Assembly: GCA_016783985.1 (NCBI GenBank)
Contig: JADHVM010000018.1
Span: 1-16,483, forward strand
Reading direction: 5' to 3'
Length of the DNA: 16,483 nucleotides
From: Actinomycetota bacterium
GTDB lineage: Bacteria > Actinomycetota > Humimicrobiia > Humimicrobiales > Humimicrobiaceae
Position 1 is the first letter of the stretch. Each line of letters opens with the position of its first letter. The translations under genes and the position numbers were made by a program. The notes beneath the pieces are model-generated. The model was not told the origin of the DNA. It saw nothing but the letters and a program-made list of their open reading frames with translations, and made no database searches. Shown in pieces: positions 1 through 7,593 of this stretch.

Positions 1-157
1 TTTTTGAAGTATAATAATCGTCTTTTGGGATATAACCTTTTTCTATGCTTTCTATAATAAACTTTTCTGTTTCTGGGAAACTTTCAGTATTGGTAATCCT
101 AACGATATCTAAACCAACCTCTGCTCCCAATTCTTTTATCTGTGAAGCTAATGGCAT
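1..157 (-). CDS. N-terminus of a QueG-like Fe-S protein (partial)
   Basis: The gene runs off the left edge of the window, leaving about 52 N-terminal residues. They begin MPLASQIKELGAEVGLDI and continue with VRITNTESF and a stretch ending KGYIPKDDYY. This resembles the start of epoxyqueuosine reductase (QueG) and related double 4Fe-4S proteins, whose N-terminus reads roughly 'IKEKALELGFDLVGIT'. The Fe-S cysteines and cobalamin-binding part would lie outside the window, so QueG itself cannot be separated from related Fe-S proteins. The start at 157 is chosen because AGGAT lies about 7 nt upstream; an ATG at 165 is in another frame and soon meets a stop. The gene follows the PspC gene by 23 nt and is probably cotranscribed with it. 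Confidence 0.55.
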   Translation of the reverse strand, partial: MPLASQIKELGAEVGLDIVRITNTESFPETEKFIIESIEKGYIPKDDYYTSK

Positions 158-180
158 AAATTCATCCTAATTTTCTAATT

Positions 181-654
181 TTAATCTTTTTTCTTAAAGG
201 CCCGAATCATAATAGTTATACCTACCGCAATCAAAATTACCGGCCACAGTTTGTTCCAGCCTACCCAGGGGAAGAAGCCGTTCAACAAAAAGATTAAACC
301 TATAGCTATTACAGTTATGCCTCCTAAAATCCTCCTGTTTTTCTCTGATTTAGAAGAAGGTTCTTCTGATTCAAAATGTTCTTTAACCTCTTTAATTGCA
401 TCCTTTGCACCTTTTTTGACTTTTTCTTTTATATTTTCTCTCTCTTCAAAAGCTACATCAGAAACCTGATCAGGATTCTTGGGAATTACAATCCAGGCAA
501 TAATATAAGCAACAACTCCTGCTCCTCCTATAAGAACAACCAATACTGTTAGCAATCTAACTAAAGTAGAATCTATATCAAAATATTCTGCTATCCCTCC
601 ACATACACCAGCAACCATATAATCCTTTTTCGACCTATAAAGTTTTTTATTCAT
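181..654 (-). CDS. PspC-domain membrane protein
   Basis: This 157-residue protein has an N-terminal PspC domain (about residues 3-62). The typical beginning KKLYRSKKDYMVAGVCGGIA is followed by EYFDID, then a hydrophobic segment and AWIVIP. A charged, probably coiled linker (about 63-105, rich in Lys and Glu) leads to two C-terminal membrane segments (about 108-150) of the LiaI/LiaF-like type. The family acts in envelope-stress responses at the inner membrane, either as a sensor partner of PspA/LiaF systems or as a membrane protector. No pspA or liaR-type regulator is visible next to it, so its local role is inferred from the family only. GGAG lies about 11 nt before the ATG. The next gene downstream is the QueG-like one. 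Confidence 0.85.
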   Translation of the reverse strand: MNKKLYRSKKDYMVAGVCGGIAEYFDIDSTLVRLLTVLVVLIGGAGVVAYIIAWIVIPKNPDQVSDVAFEERENIKEKVKKGAKDAIKEVKEHFESEEPSSKSEKNRRILGGITVIAIGLIFLLNGFFPWVGWNKLWPVILIAVGITIMIRAFKKKD

Positions 655-682
655 AATCTAATTCACTCCTTTCATAATATAA

Positions 683-789
683 TTCACCAATTTACCAATT
701 AGCCAATTCTCCAATTGACCAATTAAGACAGTACATAGTATCAAGTAAAATCAAAAACAAAAATATTAATTCACCGATTAACCAATTGG
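683..789. repeat. Degenerate 'accaatt' short-repeat array
   Basis: The spacer upstream of the PspC gene repeats the word caatt or its variants with spacings of about 7-9 nt (caccaatt, taccaatt, gccaatt, tccaatt, gaccaatt at 683-724, then accgatt and accaatt at 772-787). A similar but more diverged series lies at 13706-13770. The units are not identical, and there are no long repeats with unique spacers, so this is not a CRISPR array. Confidence 0.6.
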
Positions 790-810
790 CCTATTAACTC
801 AGTCGTTAGC

Positions 811-864
811 ATATCGTATTGCGTATCGGGTATTGCGTAAAGATTTATCCCCCTCACCCTGACC
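811..864. repeat. 54-nt dispersed repeat, copy 1
   Basis: This stretch matches 13786-13839 with 49 of 54 positions identical by eye and no gaps. It begins atatcgtattgcgtatcggg and runs on through agatttatccccctc. It forms the left part of a larger repeat cassette and is followed at once by the C-rich hairpin module. It has no coding potential that I can see. Confidence 0.85.
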
Positions 865-886
865 CTCTCCCTCCAAGGGGAGAGGG
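863..886. repeat. C-rich/G-rich hairpin module, copy 1
   Basis: ccctctccc (863-871) is complementary to gggagaggg (878-886) across a 6-nt loop. The same module recurs at 13874-13897 with a slightly weaker stem. There is no T-run beside it, so it looks like a REP-type intergenic palindrome rather than a terminator. Confidence 0.75.
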
Positions 887-897
887 GATGATGTATA

Positions 898-920
898 GAC
901 AGGCGAGACGCCTGTCCTAC
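898..920. repeat. Short palindrome gacaggcg/cgcctgtc
   Basis: A perfect 8-bp stem (898-905 with 909-916) closes a 3-nt loop and is followed by ctac at 917-920. The dyad occupies the same place in the left cassette that a different dyad (13926-13974) occupies in the right one, and both end in cctac. Confidence 0.6.
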
Positions 921-1019
921 GGTTTTATCTTATATCTTATATCTGGCTAACCGGGTAACCGGTAAACAGGTTAACTCTTCTCTCATTACTCATTACTTCT
1001 CTACGCTGTACGCTCCACG
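921..1019. other. Gene-free tail of the left repeat cassette
   Basis: This part holds more short degenerate repeats: a series of taaccgg-like words (946-974) and acgct-type words (about 1000-1019) that run up to the stop codon of the adenosine-specific kinase gene. I see no promoter, RNA gene or clear terminator. The gttaaccggctaac-like wording reappears at 4964-4977. Confidence 0.45.
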
Positions 1020-1502
1020 CTATTTTTTATATCCAATCATCCTCAGAAATTCTTTTCGCTCCTGAATATCTTTGTCTGTCTCTACTCCCTTGGGTGAGTT
1101 TCCATCAATTACTCCCAATACTCCTCTCCCCAATTCAGTTTGGGCAATAATTACCTCAACCGGGTTAGCAGTAGCACAGAATATGGAACAGATTTCAGGG
1201 CAATTTTTTATAGCATTTAATACATTGATAGGAAAAGCATCTTTTAAGATAATTACAAAAACATGTCCTGCTCCAATAGTTTTCACATTTTTTATAGCCA
1301 GAGCCTTTAGTTTTAGATCATTTCCTTCTGCCCTTACCAAACAAGGACCCGAAGCCTCATTAAAAGCCAGGCCAAATTTTACTCCCGGTACAGCGTTAAC
1401 CATCACTTCATAGAGGTCTTCAGCGGTTTTTATAAAATGAGTCTGACCAATAATAATGTTGGCATCTTCAGGGAATTCCATTTTCACTGTCTTTAATTCC
1501 AT
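1020..1502 (-). CDS. Adenosine-specific kinase family protein (DUF355)
   Basis: This 160-residue soluble protein matches the family described as adenosine-specific kinases (Pfam PF04008), which is found mainly in archaea and thermophilic or anaerobic bacteria. The diagnostic stretches are NIIIGQTHFIKTAEDLYE (about 15-32), KFGLAFNEASGPCLVR (about 42-57) and GRGVLGVIDG (about 125-134). The length is normal for the family. It is thought to bind adenosine or a related nucleoside, but the physiological reaction is poorly established, so the name rests on family resemblance. GGGAGG precedes the ATG by about 9 nt. The gene stands alone: the next minus-strand gene is 366 nt away across a repeat-filled spacer, and upstream it diverges from the MFS gene. 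Confidence 0.85.
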   Translation of the reverse strand: MELKTVKMEFPEDANIIIGQTHFIKTAEDLYEVMVNAVPGVKFGLAFNEASGPCLVRAEGNDLKLKALAIKNVKTIGAGHVFVIILKDAFPINVLNAIKNCPEICSIFCATANPVEVIIAQTELGRGVLGVIDGNSPKGVETDKDIQERKEFLRMIGYKK

Positions 1503-1615
1503 TCATTTTACCTCCCTTTTTAATAATATTCTTCCCCAGGATCCTTTCCTTTTTATTTTCTTAAAAGATATTAAACTAAATTTTCTTTTCATTTGTTATC
1601 TTATCTTTTCCATTA

Positions 1616-1624
1616 TGATATAAT
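1616..1624 (+). promoter_or_regulatory. Extended -10 promoter for the MFS gene
   Basis: TGATATAAT is a perfect extended -10 element (TGnTATAAT). No good -35 is visible at normal spacing, which is common for extended -10 promoters. Transcription would start near 1631 and give a leader of about 58 nt. Two similar elements precede the next two plus-strand genes. Confidence 0.5.
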
Positions 1625-1688
1625 TATCTATATTTTACCATAATTTATGTAAAAAATTTAGTATTAATTTAACTTAAGGAGTTTTTTA

Positions 1689-2864
1689 ATGAATTTTTGG
1701 ACTAAAATCCGCCAATCCTTATTTATCGAACAGAATGTTACTGTATTATCAATAACAGTTCTGTTTATCCTCATGGCTTTTTTTAGTTGGTATCCTGTTC
1801 TTCCTATTTATCTTAAAGAATTAGGGGCAAATGATTTTCAAGTGGGATTTTCGTATACCTTGCTTGCCCTATCTTCTACTTTAATGCAATTTTTAGGAGG
1901 AATACTTTCCGACCAATTTGGTCGCAAGTTATTAATAATTATCCCAAGCTTTGTCTTTCCTTTTCTATATTTTTTAGCTGGCAATTCTTCTCATTGGATC
2001 ACTTTAATACTTTTTCTTACTATCGCTAATAGTTTAAGTGCTCTTCAATTACCTTCTTTCTATTCCATGATTGCCGAATCTGTTCCCAAAACAAAAAGGG
2101 GTATAGCCTATAGCGAATTTGAACTATTCGTTGTATTAGGGATTACCATAGGACCCGCTATAGGGATGATATTGATTCCTCGAATAGAAATAAAATATTT
2201 ATTTTATTTTACTTCTTTAACTACTTTTTTGTGTGCCATAGCCAGAATATTGTGGTTAAAAGAGACCCATCACCACCGTACAAAAATTAATAAATTTGAC
2301 TCTTTTAAAAATTTATTCAATAAAAAGATGCTTCGAATCATCTTAGCTCTTTCTTCCCTTTTTCTTTTATTTAATCTTACTACACATGGACCTTTTATTT
2401 CTTTATATGCCAAGGAAGTAATGAATTTGGATAAATCCAAAATCAATTTACTTTTTGCATTAGGAGGGTTTGCGGCAGTTATATACAGTCTCTGGGGAGG
2501 AAAGATCATCGATAAATGGGGCAGCAAACAGGTGTTATCGTACAGCGCGTCAGGTCTAGGAATATTTATAATCTTATGGAGCTTAAGCTCTTCTTTGTGG
2601 CTGACTATTACCCTATTTACCGTATTATACGTTTTTTTCCAGAGTTGTTATATTGCTTATGATTCATTTCTTGCCGATATTACTCATAGACAATCAAGAG
2701 GAGTTGTTATCGGATTTATCGGGACATGTAGCGGTTTAATCGGTTCTATAGGACCTTACCTGGGAGGATATTTAAAATTACAGTTTGGTTCCTTATCACC
2801 TTTTTGGGCTGGATTGATATTTGCTTTGATAACTTCTTTCTTGCTTATAAAAATAAAAGAATAA
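1689..2864 (+). CDS. MFS transporter
   Basis: This 391-residue inner-membrane protein has about 12 hydrophobic segments, the normal size for a major facilitator superfamily carrier. The motif-A loop between TM2 and TM3 is clear (GGILSDQFGRKLL, about residues 75-87), with a second-half counterpart GGKIIDKWGSKQVL (about 269-282). A basic, hydrophilic central loop (about residues 190-212) separates the halves. MFS carriers exchange or export solutes using ion gradients; the substrate cannot be told from the sequence, and a drug or metabolite exporter is as likely as an importer. AAGGAG lies about 8 nt upstream of the ATG. The gene is 87 nt before the HAD gene and divergent from the adenosine-specific kinase gene. 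Confidence 0.9.
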   Translation: MNFWTKIRQSLFIEQNVTVLSITVLFILMAFFSWYPVLPIYLKELGANDFQVGFSYTLLALSSTLMQFLGGILSDQFGRKLLIIIPSFVFPFLYFLAGNSSHWITLILFLTIANSLSALQLPSFYSMIAESVPKTKRGIAYSEFELFVVLGITIGPAIGMILIPRIEIKYLFYFTSLTTFLCAIARILWLKETHHHRTKINKFDSFKNLFNKKMLRIILALSSLFLLFNLTTHGPFISLYAKEVMNLDKSKINLLFALGGFAAVIYSLWGGKIIDKWGSKQVLSYSASGLGIFIILWSLSSSLWLTITLFTVLYVFFQSCYIAYDSFLADITHRQSRGVVIGFIGTCSGLIGSIGPYLGGYLKLQFGSLSPFWAGLIFALITSFLLIKIKE

Positions 2865-2919
2865 AAAATATTATTCTTAACAAAAAACTGTTTTAAAATT
2901 AGTTTATAGACCAAAATAA

Positions 2920-2928
2920 TGATAAAAT
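2920..2928 (+). promoter_or_regulatory. Extended -10-like element for the HAD gene
   Basis: TGATAAAAT fits TGnTAnAAT and lies 24 nt before the start codon. No convincing -35 is seen. The HAD gene may therefore have its own promoter besides read-through from the MFS gene. Confidence 0.35.
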
Positions 2929-2951
2929 ATATAGGATAAAGGAGGGATAAG

Positions 2952-3713
2952 ATGGGAAAATTAAATAAAAATGAAGTAAAAAAATACAAAGCCATATTTT
3001 TTGATTTTGGTGGGACATTAATGTGTGCTGAAAGTGACAATGTCGCTCATTTGCATATGATGAAAGAGATTATTCAAAGATATAATCTTACTGCCTTCCC
3101 GGAAGATATGCTAATTAAATATAATTCTTATCTATTTACCAAGGAAATGACTTTGCTGGATACCAACCCGGAAGAAAAATCCTTTATTCCTCTTCGGGAA
3201 TCTACCAAAAAAGCTTTTAAAGGGGTACTTGCAGAATATGATATCCAACCTTCGAAAGAGGATTTTCAATGGTTTAGTAAGTTATTCTTTGAAAATCATA
3301 AAAAGTATATAAAATTATTTCCTGAAACTTTACCAATTCTCCGGGAATTAAAGAAAACTAATCTTCATGTGGGGATTATTAGTGATATTGATAATGACTT
3401 TCAAGAATTTCAATTCAAAGTCTTTGGAATCAGCAAAATATTTGACTCTATCACTACCTCTGAAGAAGTTCAATCCTATAAACCTGAATCAAAAATTTTC
3501 CAAGTTGCTTTTAATAAGGCAAGATGCCGGGGAATAGAATCTATTATTATCGGTGATTCTTATAAAAAAGATATTGTAGGCGGGAAAAATATGGGAATGA
3601 CCACCATCTGGGTAAATAAATTCTCCGGAAGTAATACTGATAATGATAAAGCAGATTTCATAGTCAAAGACTTAAAAGACATATCTCCTATCCTAAAGGA
3701 GATTATTAAATAA
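2952..3713 (+). CDS. HAD-superfamily hydrolase
   Basis: This 253-residue cytoplasmic protein carries the four HAD motifs: I, FFDFGGTL with nucleophile Asp18; II, GIISDID (about 136-142) with the conserved Ser; III, a Lys in QSYKPESKIF (about 175-184); and IV, IIIGDSYKKDI (about 197-207). The helical insert between motif I and motif II is a C1-type cap, as in subfamily I (phosphoglycolate phosphatase or haloacid dehalogenase-like). The residue two positions after the nucleophile is Gly20 rather than the usual acid/base Asp, a variant also seen in other family members. The substrate is unknown. AAGGAGG lies about 7 nt upstream of the ATG. Downstream, 101 nt separate it from the deacetylase gene. 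Confidence 0.88.
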   Translation: MGKLNKNEVKKYKAIFFDFGGTLMCAESDNVAHLHMMKEIIQRYNLTAFPEDMLIKYNSYLFTKEMTLLDTNPEEKSFIPLRESTKKAFKGVLAEYDIQPSKEDFQWFSKLFFENHKKYIKLFPETLPILRELKKTNLHVGIISDIDNDFQEFQFKVFGISKIFDSITTSEEVQSYKPESKIFQVAFNKARCRGIESIIIGDSYKKDIVGGKNMGMTTIWVNKFSGSNTDNDKADFIVKDLKDISPILKEIIK

Positions 3714-3767
3714 CCTCAGTCCTGTTTTTACCATCTATATATTATAACAAATATTTTAAATACAGTA

Positions 3768-3776
3768 TGTTATAAT
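3768..3776 (+). promoter_or_regulatory. Extended -10 promoter for the deacetylase gene
   Basis: TGTTATAAT is a perfect extended -10 element, 39 nt before the start codon. The sequence at the -35 distance (caaata) is poor. It suggests that the deacetylase gene is transcribed on its own. Confidence 0.5.
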
Positions 3777-3814
3777 ACAATACACACTAAACATTTACAT
3801 TAAAAGGATACAAT

Positions 3815-4939
3815 ATGTTTTTAAATCAAGAAAATCTACATCCCTTCCCTGTTAAGAAAGTTAAATTATCATTTATTTTTGAATTGTTTTTATTGGTGCT
3901 AATGATAATATCTGTAATTTTTTATTTTAGTATTTTTTTAATTACAAATAACCTTGTCTACGCCGAAGAAGAAATTCATATCCCTATCCTGACCTATCAC
4001 AATTTTACTACAGGAGAGGGTGATAGCTATAAAATTAATATTACCAATTTTGAAAAACAGATGGAATTCTTATCTCTTAATAGCTATTCCGTAATCTCCC
4101 TTTCCGAATTGCTTGCAGGGCTAAGAGCTGGCCAGCTTCCACCAAAACCAATCGTAATTACCATCGATGACGGTTTTAAATCTACTTACACTTTAGCCTA
4201 TCCCGTATTAAAAAAATATGATTTCCCGGCAACTCTTTTTTTATATACCGACTTTGTCGAAAAAAATAGCTATAGCCTTACCTGGGAAGAAATTAGAGAG
4301 ATGGCAAGAAATGATATTGAAATTGGTTCTCATACTCTAAGCCATTGCAACCTCTTGAAATATCAGGAAAATGAAAATTATGAGACTTATCTGGATCGAG
4401 TTAGAAGGGAAATTATTTTGTCAAAAGAAATTTTAGAAAGCAAAATGGGAGGTAAAGTAAAACACTTCGCCTATCCTTATGGGGTTTACAGTCCAATAAT
4501 AAAAGATATAGTTATCCAAGCAGGTTATGAAGGAATTCTAAATGCAAATAGTATGAGTAATAATCTCAATGCTGACCCCTTTTCCTTGAATCGACAAATA
4601 ATTTTTGGCCAAAGTTCACTTAATTCTTTCATCCAGACATTAAATCAACGCCCTCTTAATGTCTCCCAAATCTTCCCCTATGATGGGATAATAGAAAGCA
4701 ACCAATTGGTTAAGATAGGGGCGATTTTAGAGAGTGATGGTTATGATGCAAAAACTCTGTCTATGAAATTAGGAGGGGCAAAAGTAAATTTCAATTTTAA
4801 TCCAAAAAATCGAGAAATTTCTTTTACCACTGGTTCTTCAAAACCATTAATTAAAAAGTCTTATATTGTAAACATTACTGCTCTTGGTAAAAACAGTTCG
4901 TACGAGCGAAAAATTTCCTGGTTAATTACTATAGAATAA
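3815..4939 (+). CDS. Membrane-anchored polysaccharide deacetylase (NodB domain)
   Basis: This 374-residue envelope protein has an N-terminal hydrophobic segment (about 18-43), ending in NNLVYAEEE, that could be an uncleaved anchor or a long signal peptide. The carbohydrate esterase 4 / NodB domain spans about 55-275: LTYHNF (59-64), the metal and catalytic motif TIDDG (116-120), SHTLSH (172-177) with the two zinc-binding His, and FAYPYG (218-223). These residues remove N- or O-acetyl groups from peptidoglycan or another polysaccharide. The last 90 or so residues are beta-rich and look like a small accessory domain that I cannot name. AAAAGGAT lies about 8 nt before the ATG. Its 3' end converges with livF. 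Confidence 0.9.
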   Translation: MFLNQENLHPFPVKKVKLSFIFELFLLVLMIISVIFYFSIFLITNNLVYAEEEIHIPILTYHNFTTGEGDSYKINITNFEKQMEFLSLNSYSVISLSELLAGLRAGQLPPKPIVITIDDGFKSTYTLAYPVLKKYDFPATLFLYTDFVEKNSYSLTWEEIREMARNDIEIGSHTLSHCNLLKYQENENYETYLDRVRREIILSKEILESKMGGKVKHFAYPYGVYSPIIKDIVIQAGYEGILNANSMSNNLNADPFSLNRQIIFGQSSLNSFIQTLNQRPLNVSQIFPYDGIIESNQLVKIGAILESDGYDAKTLSMKLGGAKVNFNFNPKNREISFTTGSSKPLIKKSYIVNITALGKNSSYERKISWLITIE

Positions 4940-5039
4940 TATTAAATTAGTCGTTAGTATTTTAGTTAACCGGCTAACCATCTTTACGAGATACGAATTA
5001 GGGCTTATGAAAAAAGGAAATTCCTATACAATCAAAATG
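4940..5039. other. Convergent spacer with repeat-like words and a weak terminator candidate
   Basis: Between the converging deacetylase and livF genes lie words shared with the two repeat cassettes (agtcgttag, gttaaccggctaac, acgagatacga). On the minus strand, a short aggaa/ttcct dyad at 5015-5025 is followed by TTTTTT (5010-5015 region). It could terminate the liv operon, but the stem is very short, so this is weak. Confidence 0.35.
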
Positions 5040-5744
5040 TTATTCTCCCAGATAAGCTTTTTTTACTCCCTTATCTTGTAAAAGCTCCTCTCCGGTTCCC
5101 TGCAGAACAACCTTCCCGGTCTCCAGCACATAAGCATAATCAGCAATTTTCAATGCAGCAAAAGCATTTTGTTCAACTAAAAGTACGGTCATTCCTTCCC
5201 GGTGAATCCTTTTAATGATATCGAAGATTTCCTTCACTAATAAAGGCGCTAACCCTAAAGAGGGCTCATCCAACATTAAAAGCTTTGGTCGTGACATTAA
5301 TCCCCGGGCTACGGCTAACATCTGCTGTTCCCCGCCTGATAAAGTACCACCCTTTTGCCATAATCTTTCTTTAATCTGAGGGAACAACTCGTAAACCCAT
5401 TCAAGATCTTTCGCAGTTTCTTTTTTATCAGTCCGGGCAAAAGCACCTAAGGATAAATTTTCTTGAACTGTCAAATTGGGAAATATTTTCCTTCCTTCAG
5501 GTATCAGTGCAATGCCTTTTTTAACAATCCTGTCAGTAGGAATATTGGTTATTTCTTTATCATCGAACTTTATTTTACCTTCCTGTGGTTTGATTAAACC
5601 ACAGATAGTTCTTAAAGTAGTACTTTTACCTGCTCCATTTGCTCCAATTAAAGTAATTACTTTTCCTATGGGAACATCAAATGAAATTCCTTTCAAGGCA
5701 TGTATACCACCGAAAAAAACATTTAAATTATCAATCTTAAGCAT
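5040..5744 (-). CDS. livF: Branched-chain amino acid ABC transporter ATPase LivF
   Basis: This is one of the two cytoplasmic ATPases that power the importer. Walker A GANGAGKST (about residues 34-42), signature LSGGEQQM (135-142), Walker B LLMLDEP (155-161), and LVEQNA in place of the usual His-loop context are all typical of LivF. Length is about 234 residues, normal for the family. I place the start at the ATG at 5744: it has GGGGGTGG about 9 nt upstream, whereas the upstream ATG at 5753 directly abuts that ribosome binding site and leaves no spacing. Either start overlaps the end of livG by a few bases, showing translational coupling. It is the last gene of the liv operon. Confidence 0.93.
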   Translation of the reverse strand: MLKIDNLNVFFGGIHALKGISFDVPIGKVITLIGANGAGKSTTLRTICGLIKPQEGKIKFDDKEITNIPTDRIVKKGIALIPEGRKIFPNLTVQENLSLGAFARTDKKETAKDLEWVYELFPQIKERLWQKGGTLSGGEQQMLAVARGLMSRPKLLMLDEPSLGLAPLLVKEIFDIIKRIHREGMTVLLVEQNAFAALKIADYAYVLETGKVVLQGTGEELLQDKGVKKAYLGE

Positions 5745-6522
5745 AGATTGCATCCACCCCCAAATAAGCCTTAATTACTTCCGGATTATTTTGAATTTCT
5801 GCGGGATTTCCCTCAGCAATAGTTACTCCATAATCCATGACTAAAATTCTTCTACATATTCCCATTACAACTTTCATATCGTGTTCTATTAAAAAAATGG
5901 TTAAATCAAAGTCATTTTGAATCTTCTGAATAAAACTCATTAACTCCTTGGTTTCCTGAGGATTCATTCCGGCTGCCGGCTCATCCAAAAGCAACAGTTT
6001 AGGTCCGGTAGCTAAAGCCCGAACAATCTCTAATTTCCTCTGCTGTCCATAAGGAAGACTGCCTGCTTTTTCCTGTTTGAATTTTTCTAATTCTACTTTC
6101 TCTAATAATTCTATTGATTTATGGTAAATACTTTCTTCTTCACGAACATAATTGGGAAATTTAAGGATAGCAGAAGCAAGATTTGATTTTAGGTGAAGAT
6201 GAAAACCTATCATTACATTATCGATTACTGTCAAATTCTCCAAAAGCCTGATATTTTGGAAAGTTCGGGCGATGCCTGCTTTAGCGATTTTATCAGGTTT
6301 TATTCCGGTAATATCTCTATCTTGAAAATAAATCTTATTTATAGTTGGAGTGTATATTCCGGTAATCATATTAAAGATGGTAGTCTTTCCGGCACCGTTT
6401 GGACCAATCAATCCAACAAGCTCGCCTGGAGAAATTTTTAACTTGAAATTGCTTACAGCTGTTAAACCGCCAAATTTCATAGTTATATTATCTGCATTTA
6501 ATAATTCCATCAATATTTCCAT
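5737..6522 (-). CDS. livG: Branched-chain amino acid ABC transporter ATPase LivG
   Basis: This 261-residue ATPase is the partner of LivF. Walker A GPNGAGKTT (40-48), Q-loop TFQN (87-90), the LivG-type signature LPYGQQRKLEIVRAL (156-170), Walker B LLLLDEP (176-182) and switch histidine in EHD (213-215) are intact. The AAGMNPQET stretch after Walker B and the C-terminal EVIKAYLG are characteristic of the LivG group. The ATG at 6522 overlaps the livM stop codon by one base (TAATG), with GGGAG about 10 nt upstream, so coupling with livM is expected. A second ATG four codons in lacks a good ribosome binding site. Confidence 0.94.
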   Translation of the reverse strand: MEILMELLNADNITMKFGGLTAVSNFKLKISPGELVGLIGPNGAGKTTIFNMITGIYTPTINKIYFQDRDITGIKPDKIAKAGIARTFQNIRLLENLTVIDNVMIGFHLHLKSNLASAILKFPNYVREEESIYHKSIELLEKVELEKFKQEKAGSLPYGQQRKLEIVRALATGPKLLLLDEPAAGMNPQETKELMSFIQKIQNDFDLTIFLIEHDMKVVMGICRRILVMDYGVTIAEGNPAEIQNNPEVIKAYLGVDAIYA

Positions 6523-7589
6523 TACATGACGCTCCCTTCAGATGATTTTTTATTTGGGAATATTTTGCGAATAAATCTGGCTAATCCCTTCCAGGAGAAT
6601 TCAATACCTCCCATAAGCCCATTCTTCATATATAAAATAACAATTAGGAGGAGGGCTGAGAAAGTGACCATCCTTAATCCGGGTATTGAGGGAATTACAA
6701 TCGGTCCGATATTAAAGCCTGCTTCTATAGGACGTAAATATTCCAGAGAAAAATTAAATAAAAAGGCTGCAAAAACTGTTCCGGTAATACTGCCCAAACC
6801 GCCAAGTACAACCACAATTAATATATTAAAGGTCATTACGAACATAAATGCCTTTGGGTCTATGGTTGTAAGCAAACAGGCAAACAATCCTCCGGCAACC
6901 CCGGCAAAAAATGCACTAATTGCAAATGACATTACTTTATGATAGGTAAGACTTACTCCAATAACCTCGGCTGCTATCTCATTTTCCCTGATAGCCATCA
7001 AAGCTCTTCCAAAACTGCTATTAATCAATCCTTTAATAATATAAATTGTAAAGACCGCCACTCCTACGGTCCACCAGAGATTAGAAAATTCCGGAATACC
7101 TTTTACTCCTAAAGCCCCATTAGTAACCTGAGGGATGTTATTGGCGATTATTCTTACAATTTCAGCAAAACCCAGGGTAGCTATCCCTAAATAGTCTCCT
7201 CTAAGCCTCAATACCGGTAACCCGATTAGAATTGCTACCAAAGCAGACAATAATCCACTTAACAATAAAGCAACTATAAAAGGTGCTTTCATAACAGTAA
7301 AGGGCCAAACTAAAGGTTCGAGTATAAAAATCATTTCCTTATAATAGGGAGGAAGCACTAATAAGGTGGTCACGTAGGCACCGATTGCCATAAAACCAGC
7401 ATGACCCAAGGAGAATTGACCTGTAAACCCATAAATTAAATTTAAACTTACACCCAGAGTAACATATATAGCACTAAGATTAAGAATTCTTAACTTATAG
7501 GCATCTAAATTGTTTTCCGCAAGGTACACTAATATCCCCAGTACAATTAAAGCTAATATGGTAAATATTTTTTCATTTTGTTTTTTCAT
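6522..7589 (-). CDS. livM: Branched-chain amino acid ABC transporter permease LivM
   Basis: This inner-membrane permease has about 355 residues and roughly 9-10 hydrophobic segments. Family landmarks are GFTGQFSLGHAGFMAIGAY (about residues 56-74), RGDYLGIATLGFAEIVR in the middle and GGLGSITG near the end, where the ATPase docks. I prefer the ATG at 7589, with GAAGGTG about 8 nt upstream and a 4-nt gap after livH. The longer frame from 7613 would overlap livH by 20 nt and add MYKRRCSI, which is not typical. With LivH it forms the heterodimeric membrane channel of the importer. Confidence 0.92.
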   Translation of the reverse strand: MKKQNEKIFTILALIVLGILVYLAENNLDAYKLRILNLSAIYVTLGVSLNLIYGFTGQFSLGHAGFMAIGAYVTTLLVLPPYYKEMIFILEPLVWPFTVMKAPFIVALLLSGLLSALVAILIGLPVLRLRGDYLGIATLGFAEIVRIIANNIPQVTNGALGVKGIPEFSNLWWTVGVAVFTIYIIKGLINSSFGRALMAIRENEIAAEVIGVSLTYHKVMSFAISAFFAGVAGGLFACLLTTIDPKAFMFVMTFNILIVVVLGGLGSITGTVFAAFLFNFSLEYLRPIEAGFNIGPIVIPSIPGLRMVTFSALLLIVILYMKNGLMGGIEFSWKGLARFIRKIFPNKKSSEGSVM

Positions 7590-7593
7590 TATA

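Noticed and set aside
683..789. Possible CRISPR-like array of regularly spaced caatt words
   Set aside because: Units are only about 7-9 nt apart, not identical, and have no spacers of normal length; no cas gene is present.
863..886. C-rich hairpin as terminator of the adenosine-specific kinase gene
   Set aside because: It lies 130 nt past the stop, lacks a T-run, and recurs as a module in the second cassette.
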